This document shows positions 20,795-30,189 of a stretch of DNA of 64,000 nucleotides, piece after piece. The notes below the pieces were generated by a model, which saw nothing but the letters and a program-made list of their open reading frames with translations, had not been told where the DNA came from and did no database searches. Source of the DNA: Blastocatellia bacterium (lineage in GTDB: Bacteria > Acidobacteriota > Blastocatellia > Chloracidobacteriales > Chloracidobacteriaceae); assembly GCA_019695185.1 (NCBI GenBank), contig JAIBAN010000017.1:1-64000 (forward strand), in the 5' to 3' direction. A program made the position numbers and the translations under genes. Position 1 is the first letter of the stretch; every line of letters starts with the position of its first letter.

Positions 20795-21712
20795 TTACTC
20801 CCGAATATAGCTTTTGCCAAGAGCTGCCGGTTGCCCCCCTCGACGGCTCAACAAGGCAGCAACAATCAGGGTTAGGCCATAAGGCAATGCCAGAAAAAGC
20901 TGGAAAGGAATGGTCCACCCGGTTGCCTGAAACCGGTACTGTAAGGCACTGGCCGTACCAAATAAAAGCGCCCCCAGCCCTGCCCCCCAGGGATTCCACC
21001 GACTGACGATGACAATGGCCAACGCAATAAAACCGCGCCCGGCGGTCATGCCTTCGACAAACGTATTCGCCAGTCCTAGTGACAAATACCCGCCGGCCAG
21101 CCCGCACAAAGCCCCGCACAACCACACTGCCTGCCATTGCTGCCAGGCTACGTCCAATCCCAAACTGTCAGCAGCTTCGGGGTTTTCTCCCACCGCACGC
21201 AAGGCAAGGCCGGCTTCAGTTCGAAACAGCCAATAGGAGATGAGTGGAATCAATCCCATGGTCACATAAACCAAGGCATCCTGCTCAAAGAAAATCCGCC
21301 CCAACCCCGGAATGGCTTTTAATCCTGGCAGCGGAAGGGGTGGCAAACTGGGTACTGTCAAGGTTTCACCAGCCAGGCCAAACACTTCCCGGCGAGCCAC
21401 CCCGGTCCCTCCCAAAGCAAGCATATTGAGGCCGGTCCCAATCATAACCTGGTCAGCCTTACATGAAACGGCCAGCACCCCAAAGAGCACAGCCATTGTA
21501 ATCCCGGCAACTACGGCCCCGCACAACCCAAGCCAGGGGTTTCCCAACCAGAAGGTGACGGCCACACCAGCAAAGGCTCCGCACAGCATGATTCCTTCAA
21601 CCCCGATATTCAGCACGCCAGCCCGTTCCGAGATGATTTCACCCAAAGCAACCAGAGCCAGCGGGGTTGCCAAGGGGATTCCTGTTTTGAGCAGGGTGAC
21701 AAGAAATTCCAT
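20795..21712 (-). CDS. ABC transporter permease (nucleoside/simple-sugar type)
   Basis: The 305-residue polytopic membrane protein matches the permease family of simple-sugar/nucleoside ABC importers (RbsC superfamily, YufQ/NupQ-like). The stretch ISERAGVLNIGVEGIMLCGAF is diagnostic and GENPEAADSLGLDV is the usual cytoplasmic coupling loop. About eight to nine hydrophobic helices are visible. The start MEFLVTLLKTGIP at 21712 is preferred over 21727. No ATPase, second permease or binding-protein gene is adjacent, so the rest of the transporter is elsewhere or just outside this arrangement. Confidence 0.88.
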   Translation of the reverse strand: MEFLVTLLKTGIPLATPLALVALGEIISERAGVLNIGVEGIMLCGAFAGVAVTFWLGNPWLGLCGAVVAGITMAVLFGVLAVSCKADQVMIGTGLNMLALGGTGVARREVFGLAGETLTVPSLPPLPLPGLKAIPGLGRIFFEQDALVYVTMGLIPLISYWLFRTEAGLALRAVGENPEAADSLGLDVAWQQWQAVWLCGALCGLAGGYLSLGLANTFVEGMTAGRGFIALAIVIVSRWNPWGAGLGALLFGTASALQYRFQATGWTIPFQLFLALPYGLTLIVAALLSRRGGQPAALGKSYIRE

Positions 21713-21827
21713 TCGTTGGGGAAACACCGGTCAGAAAAAGGCTTATGAGTCGAACCGGAAACCTTACCCCGCACCTGCTGAAAAAGCAATTCTCAATTTG
21801 GAGAAGCCGGTCTATACTTCCGGGTTT

Positions 21828-23219
21828 ATGTCAAACACCTCTTTTCAGGACACAATTGTTGCCATCAGCAGTCCGCCCGGACGGGGCGCGGTGGGAATGG
21901 TGCGCCTGAGCGGCCCAGCAGTGCTACCAATTTCGGAACGTCTTTTTCAGGCAGCCCGCCCGTTGCAGGCGACCCCCTTTCGCATGGTGCATGGCAATTT
22001 GGTTGACCCTGAAACCAACCATGTTTTTGATGATGTGTTGGGAGTGTTCTTTCCAACTCCCCGCTCTTTCACAGGTGAGGACGTGGTTGAGTTTCACTGC
22101 CATGGAGCACCGATTGTACTCCAGCAGGCAGTTCAATGCGCCTTGCGACTGGGTGCCCGACCTGCCACTCCAGGTGAGTTCACCATGCGGGCGTTTCTCA
22201 ATCAGCGAATCAACCTCACTCAGGCCGAAGGGATTCGGGACCTCATCAACGCCCAAACGACGTATCAGGCACAGCTCGCCGTTAGGCAAACCCAGGGAGC
22301 GCTTTCCAAGCGGTTACAACCCGCTAAGGAAGCGCTGCTTTCACTGATTGTCCATTTGGAGTCAGCCGTTGAGTTTGTGGATGAGAATCTTGATACCCAC
22401 AGTCGCAGTCGTCTCATTGGTGATTTGGCCCGCCTGGAATCGGACCTGCAACAACTGGTTGATACGTGGCGGGCCGGTCATTTTGTGCGGGAAGGTGTGA
22501 ACCTGGCCATCATCGGTCGCCCGAATGTCGGAAAATCAAGTCTTTTCAATGCCTTGCTCGACTCCGAACGGGCGATTGTCACGCACCTCCCCGGAACCAC
22601 CCGTGATACCCTGACTGAAACCGTGACAATTTCAGGGCTGCCGGTTCATCTGGTGGATACGGCAGGAATCCGGGCCACCACCGATTTGGTTGAGCAAATT
22701 GGGGTTGAGCGTACTTATACGGCTCTGGCTGATGCCGATATTGTATTGGTGGTGCTGAATGCTGCCGAAGCAATCCATCCGGACGAAACGGCCCTCTTTG
22801 AATTGATTCGGGAACGGAATGTTCTGGTGGCGGTCAATAAATGCGACCTGCCACATCGGGTTGCGCTCTTTCAGGAATTGGCGGATAAACACAATTTGCG
22901 CATTCCACCGGTTTTTGTCTCGGCCCGGACCCGCGTTGGCCTCAATCAATTGCGTCAGGAAATCTGGGATTGTTGCAGCGGTCATGGCGTGGATTGCCAA
23001 AGCGACCTGCTGATTACGGATGCTCGCCACGCTGAATCACTGAATGAAACGGTTGAAGCATTGCAGATCGCGCGGCAGGCTTTGGAGGAAGGCTATTCTG
23101 AAGAAGTCCCATTGGCGAGCCTGCATCAAGCCTTGGGGTGTTTGGGTATTATTACCGGCGAAGTGACTATTGAAGGTATATTCGACCGGATTTTCTCAAC
23201 TTTTTGTATTGGCAAGTAG
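21828..23219 (+). CDS. mnmE: tRNA modification GTPase MnmE
   Basis: The 463-residue protein works with MnmG to add the carboxymethylaminomethyl-type group to U34 of tRNAs. It starts at [22 protein letters not shown], the conserved MnmE N-terminus. The inserted G domain shows [14 protein letters not shown] (P-loop), [13 protein letters not shown] and NKCD. The protein ends in the canonical CIGK. The longer upstream frame overlaps the divergent permease gene and was rejected. Confidence 0.98.
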   Translation: MSNTSFQDTIVAISSPPGRGAVGMVRLSGPAVLPISERLFQAARPLQATPFRMVHGNLVDPETNHVFDDVLGVFFPTPRSFTGEDVVEFHCHGAPIVLQQAVQCALRLGARPATPGEFTMRAFLNQRINLTQAEGIRDLINAQTTYQAQLAVRQTQGALSKRLQPAKEALLSLIVHLESAVEFVDENLDTHSRSRLIGDLARLESDLQQLVDTWRAGHFVREGVNLAIIGRPNVGKSSLFNALLDSERAIVTHLPGTTRDTLTETVTISGLPVHLVDTAGIRATTDLVEQIGVERTYTALADADIVLVVLNAAEAIHPDETALFELIRERNVLVAVNKCDLPHRVALFQELADKHNLRIPPVFVSARTRVGLNQLRQEIWDCCSGHGVDCQSDLLITDARHAESLNETVEALQIARQALEEGYSEEVPLASLHQALGCLGIITGEVTIEGIFDRIFSTFCIGK

Positions 23220-23225
23220 CTAAGA

Positions 23226-23398
23226 CAGGACTGAGGACAATCTAAAGGACTGAGGACTGAGGACTGAGGGCCGAGGGAGCCCCTTGCGCATGAAAGCGTA
23301 TCTCTTGAAAATTAGCTACCGGGGAAAGAATTACTCAGTCCTCAGTCCTCAATCCTTTAGATTGTCCTCAGTCCCCTTTGCAATTGTCCTCAGTTCTG
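23226..23398. repeat. Paired heptamer array between mnmE and mnmG
   Basis: The left arm (23227-23269) and right arm (23334-23374) are near-perfect inverted copies over about 41 bp. Both contain GGACTGA units interrupted by the same ACAATCTAA insert (TTAGATTGT on the right). The loop is about 64 bp, and a short extra copy follows at 23381-23396. It begins just after the mnmE stop. Confidence 0.9.
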
Positions 23399-23417
23399 AT
23401 GTTTGGTTAGGTGTGTT

Positions 23418-25319
23418 ATGTCTGAAGTCCCTTATTCTTTTAATGAAACCTTTGATGTGATTGTCATCGGAGCCGGTCACGCGGGTTGTGAGGCTGCCAA
23501 CGCAGCCGCCCAGCTTGGCTGCTCAACTGCACTGATTACCCTAAACCTGGATTTGATTGCGCAAATGTCGTGCAACCCGGCCATTGGCGGAATTGCCAAA
23601 GGCCATCTGGTTCGGGAAATGGATGCCTTGGGTGGACTCATGGGCCGGATTATTGACCGGACCGGCATCCAGTTCCGTCTGCTCAACCGAAGCCGGGGAC
23701 CGGCGGTGCAATCTCCCCGTGCCCAGGCTGACCGGGGGCTGTATCGCACCGAAATGCGACGGTATCTGGAAACCATTCCGACTCTACATCTCCGCCAGGG
23801 TGAAGTGATTGACATCATGGTGGAGCAAGACCGGATTATCGGGGTGGAAATGTGGGACGGACGGCGACTTGGAACCAAATCTCTGGTCATTTGTACGGGT
23901 ACCTTTTTGAACGGACTGATTCATGTGGGGCAGCGCACCTATTCGGCGGGTCGGGCCGGAGAACTGCCTTCGATACTGCTGGCCCAGAGTTTCCGCAAAC
24001 TTGGCTTTCGCGTTGGGCGATTGAAAACCGGCACCCCTCCCCGACTCAACTCCCGCACCATTGATTTTTCCAACCTGGAGGAACAGCCCGGCGACACCAA
24101 ACCAACTCCGTTTTCCTTTCAAACGAAGCAGTTGGCTCAACCTCAGCTCTCGTGTTACATCACCTATACCAATCCTGAAACCCACCGGATTATTGAGGAA
24201 AACCTGGACCGGTCACCACTCTACAGCGGTCAGATTCAGTCAACCGGACCGCGTTACTGTCCTTCGATTGAAGACAAAATCGTCAAATTCAAAGACAAGG
24301 ACCGGCACCAGCTTTTCCTGGAACCCGAAGGCCATAATACCAACGAAGTGTATGTGAACGGGCTTTCCACCAGCCTTCCGATTGATGTGCAGGAGAAAAT
24401 CGTCCGCTCAATTCCCGGACTGGAAAACGCCCATTTGATTCGGCCCGGTTATGCCATTGAGTATGATTTCGTGGACCCCACTGAATTAAAGCCAACACTT
24501 GAAACCAAACGGGTGCGCGGTCTTTTTCATGCCGGACAGATTAACGGGACCACAGGTTATGAGGAAGCTGGCTGCCAGGGGCTGCTGGCCGGAATCAATG
24601 CGGCTTTGCGAGCCCAGAACAAAGACGGGGTGACCCTTGACCGGGGTCAAAGTTACATTGGTGTACTGGTTGACGACCTTATTTCCAGTGGGGTGGATGA
24701 GCCGTATCGGATGTTCACCTCCCGTTCCGAAGTCCGCCTGCTCCTCCGGATTGACAATACCGACCAGCGGTTGACCCCGCTGGGACACCGCATCGGCTTG
24801 GTTTCCGCTCATCAGTATCGGGAGTTTGAAACCCGCCAGACACGAATTTCCCACTGTCGGGAATTGCTGGAAAAGACGCCGCTTTCCCCACAATCCTCCG
24901 CCTTCGTCACACTGGCACAGCACACCGGAATTTCGCTCAAGGAGCCGCAACGGTTGGCTGCCATTGCCCGGCGACCGGAAGTCACGGTGGAAATTCTGGG
25001 AGCGGTGTTGCGGGAACTGGGGGCCGATTCTTTTGCCGATGATGATTTATCGGTGGCGGTAAATGACCTGAAATATGCCGGTTATGTCAAACATCAGGAA
25101 GCCTCGGCGCAAAAACTTTCCAAGGCAGCCGAGATGAAGATTCCGGCTGATTTCAGCTACACTGGCATTCCGGGGCTGTCGCGGGAAATGGTGGACAAAT
25201 TCACCCGCATCCGCCCTGAAACCATTGGGCAGGCGGGACGAATTCCCGGCGTCACACCGGCTGCGGTTTCAATTGTCCGGATGCACATCGAACTGCAACG
25301 CCGCTCCGCCCATGCCTGA
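23418..25319 (+). CDS. mnmG: tRNA modification FAD enzyme MnmG (GidA)
   Basis: The 633-residue FAD-binding partner of MnmE shows the dinucleotide motif [14 protein letters not shown], followed by [44 protein letters not shown] and the C-terminal KYAGYVKHQ / [17 protein letters not shown] signatures are also present. The ATG at 23418 is used; the frame extends to a TTG at 23403. Confidence 0.98.
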   Translation: MSEVPYSFNETFDVIVIGAGHAGCEAANAAAQLGCSTALITLNLDLIAQMSCNPAIGGIAKGHLVREMDALGGLMGRIIDRTGIQFRLLNRSRGPAVQSPRAQADRGLYRTEMRRYLETIPTLHLRQGEVIDIMVEQDRIIGVEMWDGRRLGTKSLVICTGTFLNGLIHVGQRTYSAGRAGELPSILLAQSFRKLGFRVGRLKTGTPPRLNSRTIDFSNLEEQPGDTKPTPFSFQTKQLAQPQLSCYITYTNPETHRIIEENLDRSPLYSGQIQSTGPRYCPSIEDKIVKFKDKDRHQLFLEPEGHNTNEVYVNGLSTSLPIDVQEKIVRSIPGLENAHLIRPGYAIEYDFVDPTELKPTLETKRVRGLFHAGQINGTTGYEEAGCQGLLAGINAALRAQNKDGVTLDRGQSYIGVLVDDLISSGVDEPYRMFTSRSEVRLLLRIDNTDQRLTPLGHRIGLVSAHQYREFETRQTRISHCRELLEKTPLSPQSSAFVTLAQHTGISLKEPQRLAAIARRPEVTVEILGAVLRELGADSFADDDLSVAVNDLKYAGYVKHQEASAQKLSKAAEMKIPADFSYTGIPGLSREMVDKFTRIRPETIGQAGRIPGVTPAAVSIVRMHIELQRRSAHA

Positions 25320-25358
25320 ACCGGGCTGAAACCTGAAGGTTGCAAACCCCGGTTTTGC

Positions 25359-25381
25359 CTGCAGGAAGGCAGTGCTTTCCT
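25359..25381. other. Hairpin between mnmG and rsmG
   Basis: GCAGGAA and TTCCTGC form a 7-bp stem around a 9-base loop just before the rsmG start. There is no T-run, so it is not a classical terminator; it may be an RNA structure or chance. Confidence 0.35.
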
Positions 25382-25406
25382 GCAATCCTCTTGATGATTT
25401 GGCGAC

Positions 25407-26054
25407 ATGGCCACTCCCTTTTTGCAAACTCTTGCACAATCATTGTTGGAGCAGGGGCTTTTCCCTGCTCCTGAGACTCTCTCCCGCTTTGAACTGCACT
25501 TTCGGTTGCTGTGCGAATGGAACCAGTTCACCAGCTTGACGACAGTCACCGAACCCATTGCGGCAGCCCGTTTTCATTTCCTGGAGTCTTTACTGGCATT
25601 TCCTTTGATGCAACAAGCCGACCAGATTACTACCTGGATTGATGTCGGTTCGGGCGGAGGGTTCCCCGGACTCCCGCTGGCGGCTATGTGCCACGTGAAA
25701 CATTTTATTCTGGCCGAGAGCCAACTTAAAAAAACAGTCTTTCTCAAGGAAGTCATCAAACAGTTGGGACTCTCAAACGTAACCGTTTTTCATGGTCGGA
25801 TAACCGAACAGTTTCACTTACCGGGAATCAAGCTACCCACACCGCACGAAATCGGACTGCTTTCGCGGGCCATCGAAAAAATGCCGCAACAGATTCCCCA
25901 CCTACTCAATCCCAGCCGTATTTGCCAAGCCATTTTGTGGATGGGTAACAAGGACATCTCCTCCCTGCAGCCGATTACCGGGGACTGGCAAAAAACCCTC
26001 ATCCATCTACCGGAAACCAATGAACGCAAAATCGTTTCATTGACCCAGAGATAA
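25407..26054 (+). CDS. rsmG: 16S rRNA (guanine-527-N7)-methyltransferase RsmG
   Basis: The 215-residue SAM-dependent methyltransferase acts on the 530 loop of 16S rRNA. The SAM motif DVGSGGGFPGLPLA (about residues 76-89) and the LCEWNQFTSLTTVTEP region are typical, and LLSRAIEKM corresponds to the usual SRA motif. A parS-like sequence lies inside the gene and encodes the residues CHVKH. Confidence 0.96.
   Translation: MATPFLQTLAQSLLEQGLFPAPETLSRFELHFRLLCEWNQFTSLTTVTEPIAAARFHFLESLLAFPLMQQADQITTWIDVGSGGGFPGLPLAAMCHVKHFILAESQLKKTVFLKEVIKQLGLSNVTVFHGRITEQFHLPGIKLPTPHEIGLLSRAIEKMPQQIPHLLNPSRICQAILWMGNKDISSLQPITGDWQKTLIHLPETNERKIVSLTQR
25687..25702. promoter_or_regulatory. parS-like site 2, inside rsmG
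   Basis: TGTGCCACGTGAAACA differs from the parS consensus at one position (G for T at position 4). It keeps the full CACGTG core and right half. It is embedded in the rsmG coding sequence. Confidence 0.65.
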
Positions 26055-26141
26055 GCTCACCAAGGGGTTCACCGCTAAAACCTGGAATTCCCGGCAACAA
26101 GTGGCAGGCGACAAGCGCCACAGCCCGCAGTTCTAAAAAAT

Positions 26142-26157
26142 TGTTTCACGTGAAACA
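26142..26157. promoter_or_regulatory. parS site 3, perfect
   Basis: TGTTTCACGTGAAACA is a perfect 16-bp palindromic parS. It lies in the rsmG-parA gap, 135 bp before the chosen parA start. ParB loading here would nucleate the partition complex. Confidence 0.95.
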
Positions 26158-26291
26158 CAGTTTCACACAAGTTACACAGCCGGAGACTACCGCAACCCCA
26201 AAGGGCTATGGTAGATTCGCGTACTCCACACAACATCCGAAATTTCAGCACCGAATTGCTATCACACCAAACCAGGAATCACGGGGGCGGC

Positions 26292-27077
26292 ATGGGGAAA
26301 ATCATTGCAGTGGCAAATCAAAAAGGAGGGGTGGGAAAAACCACCACCGCCATCAATCTTGCGGCCAGTATTGCCGCCGAGGATGTGCGAACCCTTCTCA
26401 TTGACGCGGACCCACAGGGAAACTCGACCAGTGGAATCGGGATTCCCAGGGGCTCGTTCCGGCGCAGCTTGTACCACACGCTCATTTTGGGCGAACCATT
26501 AGAGAACACATTTTTGAAAACCGAGATTACGGCGTTACAGGTTTCACCTGCCGACCGCAATCTCTCAGGGGCGGAAATAGAATTGGTGGAAATGGAAAAC
26601 CGGGAATACGTTCTCAAAAAAGCCATCGAACCATTTCGGGACCAATATGAATACATCATTATTGACTGTCCGCCCAGTTTGGGCCTCTTGACCATCAATG
26701 CCTTGACGGCATCAGATACGGTCCTGGTGCCAATTCAATGCGAATATTTTGCCTTGGAAGGGGTTTCCGAACTCCTCGACACCCTGGTCCGCATTCGGCG
26801 GAGCTTTAATCCAAGCCTTGCAGTCGAAGGATTCCTGCTTACGATGTATGACGAACGGACCAACCTTTCCACCCAGGTCATGTCGGACCTGCGGGATTTT
26901 TATGGAGGGCAGGTTTTTGAAACCGCTATCCCCCGCAATGTCCGACTGGCCGAAGCGCCCAGCCATGGAAAACCGATTATTCTGTACGATGTGAAATCAC
27001 GCGGAGCAGACAGTTACTTACGATTAGCCAAAGAGGTGATGAACCATGACAAGAAAGGCATTGGGGCGAGGTCTTAG
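26292..27077 (+). CDS. parA: Chromosome partitioning ATPase ParA (Soj)
   Basis: The 261-residue protein begins [18 protein letters not shown] with the deviant Walker A (KGGVGKTT). [14 protein letters not shown] and [13 protein letters not shown] complete the ParA/MinD ATPase signature. It drives segregation of ParB-bound origins. Start at 26292 matches the usual Soj length; an in-frame ATG at 26208 would add a 28-residue basic leader with no obvious role. Its end overlaps parB by 32 bp. Confidence 0.97.
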   Translation: MGKIIAVANQKGGVGKTTTAINLAASIAAEDVRTLLIDADPQGNSTSGIGIPRGSFRRSLYHTLILGEPLENTFLKTEITALQVSPADRNLSGAEIELVEMENREYVLKKAIEPFRDQYEYIIIDCPPSLGLLTINALTASDTVLVPIQCEYFALEGVSELLDTLVRIRRSFNPSLAVEGFLLTMYDERTNLSTQVMSDLRDFYGGQVFETAIPRNVRLAEAPSHGKPIILYDVKSRGADSYLRLAKEVMNHDKKGIGARS

Positions 27078-27915
27078 CGCGTTGCTGCCCAATACGGCCA
27101 ACGCCAGTGATGATTACCTCGAACTGGATATTGACCGAATTACACCTAACGAGCACCAACCGCGCTCCACGTTTCATGAAGACAAATTGGAGGAACTGGC
27201 CCAATCCATCAGGGAAAACGGCATGGTTCAGCCAATTCTGGTCCGGCGCAACGGAACCGGTTATCAAATCATTGCTGGGGAACGCCGCTGGAGGGCCGCT
27301 CAACGGGTGGGACTCCATAAAATTCCAGCCGTCATTCGAGATGTGGAAGATGAAAAGGTGCTCGAACTGGCTCTGATTGAAAACATCCAGCGAGAGGAAT
27401 TGAACCCGATTGAAGAAGCCAATGCCTACCAACGCCTGATGGAGGATTTGAAACTCCGGCAGGAAGATGTTGCCAAACGCGTAGGCAAAGACCGGACCAC
27501 CATCACCAATATGCTGCGGTTGTTGCGGCTGTCGCCGGATGTCCAACGGTTGTTGGAAGACAACCGGTTGAGCGTCGGCCATGCCCGTGCCATCCTGGCC
27601 TTGCCAACCGATGAAGACCAGCGCAAGGTTGCCGAAGTGGTGATTGCCAAGGGGTTTTCAGTGCGGGAAACGGAACGGTATATCAAGCATATCATCGAAG
27701 GCGGAGCCCCTCAGCCCAAACCAGCAGCCAAAGCGGCTCCCGACCCAAACCTGAAGGCAGCCGAAACCAAACTGGAACAGACGCTCAAAACAAAAGTTCG
27801 CATCAACCATCAGCCTAACAATGCCGGAACCATTGAAATCGCCTTTCACAGCACGGACGAATTAGACCGTTTGTATTGGTTTTTACTTGGAAAGTCAGAG
27901 GCAGCCAGGGGGTAA
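27046..27915 (+). CDS. parB: Chromosome partitioning protein ParB (Spo0J)
   Basis: The 289-residue protein has the N-terminal ParA-activating peptide ([13 protein letters not shown]) and the CTPase/ParB box with [10 protein letters not shown] helix-turn-helix ([22 protein letters not shown]) and a C-terminal dimerisation domain follow. ParB loads at parS and slides as a CTP clamp; three candidate sites are within 6.4 kb. Confidence 0.98.
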   Translation: MTRKALGRGLSALLPNTANASDDYLELDIDRITPNEHQPRSTFHEDKLEELAQSIRENGMVQPILVRRNGTGYQIIAGERRWRAAQRVGLHKIPAVIRDVEDEKVLELALIENIQREELNPIEEANAYQRLMEDLKLRQEDVAKRVGKDRTTITNMLRLLRLSPDVQRLLEDNRLSVGHARAILALPTDEDQRKVAEVVIAKGFSVRETERYIKHIIEGGAPQPKPAAKAAPDPNLKAAETKLEQTLKTKVRINHQPNNAGTIEIAFHSTDELDRLYWFLLGKSEAARG

Positions 27916-27961
27916 TCCGGCCACCTCGACTTTTCCTTCACGCCCAACCCACACAAACCGT

Positions 27962-27982
27962 GCTTCCAGAAAAATTGGAAGC
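27962..27982. other. Hairpin between parB and bactofilin
   Basis: GCTTCCA / TGGAAGC arms flank a 7-base A-rich loop, 24 bp before the bactofilin ribosome-binding site. It may act as a weak attenuator. Confidence 0.4.
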
Positions 27983-28006
27983 ACAGACCACAAAGGAGCA
28001 CACACT

Positions 28007-28450
28007 ATGCGGTTCGGGAAATCAGCACCAGTCGAACATGGGGGGTTGATTCTAGGGGACACGGAAATTCGAGGGGAAATATCTTTCAAGGACTTGATCA
28101 GCATCGAGGGGCGGGTGATTGGTCATATCCAGTCGGACAATGGCCGGTTGATTTTGGCAGAAAAAGGAAAAGTTGAAGGTGACATTGAAGTGGGGTCGGC
28201 TTCAATTTCGGGTGAAATTCAGGGGAATCTCTTTGCCAGGGAACGCATTGACATCCATGGAACCGGTAAGATTATGGGCGATATCACAGCCCCGGTCCTG
28301 ACGGTTGATGCCGGAGCCCAAATCAGCGGCAAAGTTGAAACGGTGGCTCCAGGCACGCAAATCCGCATCAGCAACAAACCGTCCATCCAACCGGCCCCGG
28401 CCAAAAAAGACGATAAGAACGATGTGGGCGGGTTGAGGGCAACGGGCTAG
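28007..28450 (+). CDS. Bactofilin
   Basis: The 147-residue protein is a nucleotide-independent cytoskeletal polymer former. The core is a run of beta-helix turns (GEISFKDLISIEGRVIGHI, ...GKVEGDIEVGSASISGEI, ...GKIMGDITAPVLTVDAGA). Disordered ends and a Lys/Asp-rich tail flank it. AAAGGAG stands 8 bp before the ATG at 28007. Location right after parAB recalls bactofilin scaffolds that position ParAB-parS in myxobacteria; that link is inferred here. Confidence 0.93.
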   Translation: MRFGKSAPVEHGGLILGDTEIRGEISFKDLISIEGRVIGHIQSDNGRLILAEKGKVEGDIEVGSASISGEIQGNLFARERIDIHGTGKIMGDITAPVLTVDAGAQISGKVETVAPGTQIRISNKPSIQPAPAKKDDKNDVGGLRATG

Positions 28451-28451
28451 C

Positions 28452-28613
28452 GAGTTCAGGGTTCAGGGTTCAGGGTTCAGGGGCCAGGGGCCAGGGTTCA
28501 GGGTTCAGGGTTTTTGAGTTCCAGGAAGTTTGAGCTTTTGGATTCATTCCCAAACCCAAAACGCAAAACTCAATAACCTTGAAAAGCTTCCAAACCCTGA
28601 ACCCTGAACCCTA
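28452..28613. repeat. Paired heptamer array, GGTTCAG type
   Basis: About six GGTTCAG/GGGCCAG copies (28452-28510) are matched by inverted copies (AACCCTG, about three) at 28592-28613. The array lies between the convergent bactofilin and AAA genes. The right arm runs straight into the AAA gene stop codon. Confidence 0.85.
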
Positions 28614-30107
28614 GGAAGCATTGATTGCCCGCTGCAAGGCCCAGGTCCGAATCATTTTGATTTGTTCGGTCATGGTCCGGGAGAGCGGAATGGTCTGACT
28701 CAGGGTCTTAATCAGGTGCATCATCGTGAGCGGAACGTGCTCGTTATAGGCTTCGATGGAGGCCGTTTCAATAGCCTGTTCGATTTCGGCACCGTTCCAG
28801 GCTTCTGAAGTTTTCGCCAGTGTCACCAGGTCAAACTTCATGATGTCACAGCCTTTGCGTTGCAGGTGAATGGTAAAAATCTGCTTTCGTTCCTCTTCGG
28901 TGGGCAGGTCCAGAAAAAACACCTGGTCAAAGCGTCCTTTCCGAATAAATTCCGCTGGCAGCAAATCAATCCGGTTGGCAGTGGCAGCCACAAATACCAT
29001 ACTGTCTTTTTCCTGCATCCAGGTCAGAAAGGTGGCAAAAATCCGGGTGGTTGAACCACCCTGCGCCCCTTCCTTGACACCAACAATGCCGGTTTCAATT
29101 TCATCAATCCAAAGCAGACAGGGCGAAAGCGCATCAACCGCAGCCAGGGCACGCCGGAACGCATTTTCCGGTGCGCCATACCCGCCGGAAAAGATATTGC
29201 TCATATCCAGGCGGAAGAGCGGCAGATTCCATAAAGAGGAAATTGTTTTCACCGCAAGGCTCTTGCCACAACCGGAAATGCCCATCATCAACAACCCTTT
29301 GGGAAGGGAAATTCCGGCGACTTCGGCTTCACGAGTGAACAGGTGGGACCGCTTTTTAAGCCAGTTTTTCAATGTGGCATAACCGCCCAGGTCCGAAGTC
29401 CGATAGCGGGGAAAAATAAACTCAAGCAATCCATCCTTTTTGGTGATTTGCTCTTTCTCAAGCAGAATCTGGTCAATGATGTCAGGAGAAAAAGCCGGTT
29501 TCCCGTAAAAAATCCCATTGAGGACGTGCTGGATTTCGCTGAAGGTCAGTCCTTTCAGACCGTTGATGAGGCTCCGTTTGGCTTCTTCGTCAGTGATGGT
29601 GGTTTTGAAATGCCGATTGGTCAGGTAATCCACCAAGGGTGCAATCTCGTCATCGCCAGGAAGCAGAATTTCAATCAGGTAGATTTCTTTCTTCAGCTCC
29701 TCTGGCAGGCTTAAAATCGGGGAAACAAGACATAGGAACTTCCCTCGGTCTTTCAATGCGTAATAGGCATCACGCAGGCGACGGGTAATCACCGGATTGC
29801 CTTCCACTTCACGATGAAAATCCTTGAGCAGATAAAAGCCCGGAGTTGGCGTTTTAATAATGTATTCAAGCACGGCCAGTGCATTGCCGGTATCAGGAAT
29901 GGCTTCATTGCCCAGCGTCAATCCCTGGGAAATGGACCAGATATACACCTGAAGCGGCGGGTTTAAACTGCGGGCGATTGAGGAAACCATGCGTTCAACC
30001 CGGTCTTCCTCCCAACTGAGCAAATACAGCAACGGATATTGTGAGATGATGGCTTTGCGGAGCCGTTCGACGGCATTCGGGCGGTTTGACTTGATGGGAA
30101 TACTCAT
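28611..30107 (-). CDS. Ycf46-like AAA ATPase
   Basis: The 498-residue protein has a non-catalytic N-terminal half (YPLLYLLSWEEDRVERMV...) and one AAA module. That module shows Walker A GISGCGKS (about residues 278-285), Walker B LLWIDEIE, sensor VAATANRID and the arginine-finger region IRKGRFDQVF. Residue pattern and length match the Ycf46 family of cyanobacteria and plastids, linked there to carbon uptake or stress. Role here unknown. It is single and transcribed towards the bactofilin gene. Confidence 0.88.
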   Translation of the reverse strand: MSIPIKSNRPNAVERLRKAIISQYPLLYLLSWEEDRVERMVSSIARSLNPPLQVYIWSISQGLTLGNEAIPDTGNALAVLEYIIKTPTPGFYLLKDFHREVEGNPVITRRLRDAYYALKDRGKFLCLVSPILSLPEELKKEIYLIEILLPGDDEIAPLVDYLTNRHFKTTITDEEAKRSLINGLKGLTFSEIQHVLNGIFYGKPAFSPDIIDQILLEKEQITKKDGLLEFIFPRYRTSDLGGYATLKNWLKKRSHLFTREAEVAGISLPKGLLMMGISGCGKSLAVKTISSLWNLPLFRLDMSNIFSGGYGAPENAFRRALAAVDALSPCLLWIDEIETGIVGVKEGAQGGSTTRIFATFLTWMQEKDSMVFVAATANRIDLLPAEFIRKGRFDQVFFLDLPTEEERKQIFTIHLQRKGCDIMKFDLVTLAKTSEAWNGAEIEQAIETASIEAYNEHVPLTMMHLIKTLSQTIPLSRTMTEQIKMIRTWALQRAINAS

Positions 30108-30189
30108 AACGGGTTCAGGATTTCGGGTTCAGGTTCAGAGAACAGGTGAACAACGGTGTGACTGGAAAACCAAAGTGGAGAAAACCGGT

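Noticed and set aside
26208-26291. Upstream start for parA
   Set aside because: The extra 28 residues are not part of the Soj fold and the ATG at 26292 gives the usual length; left as an alternative.
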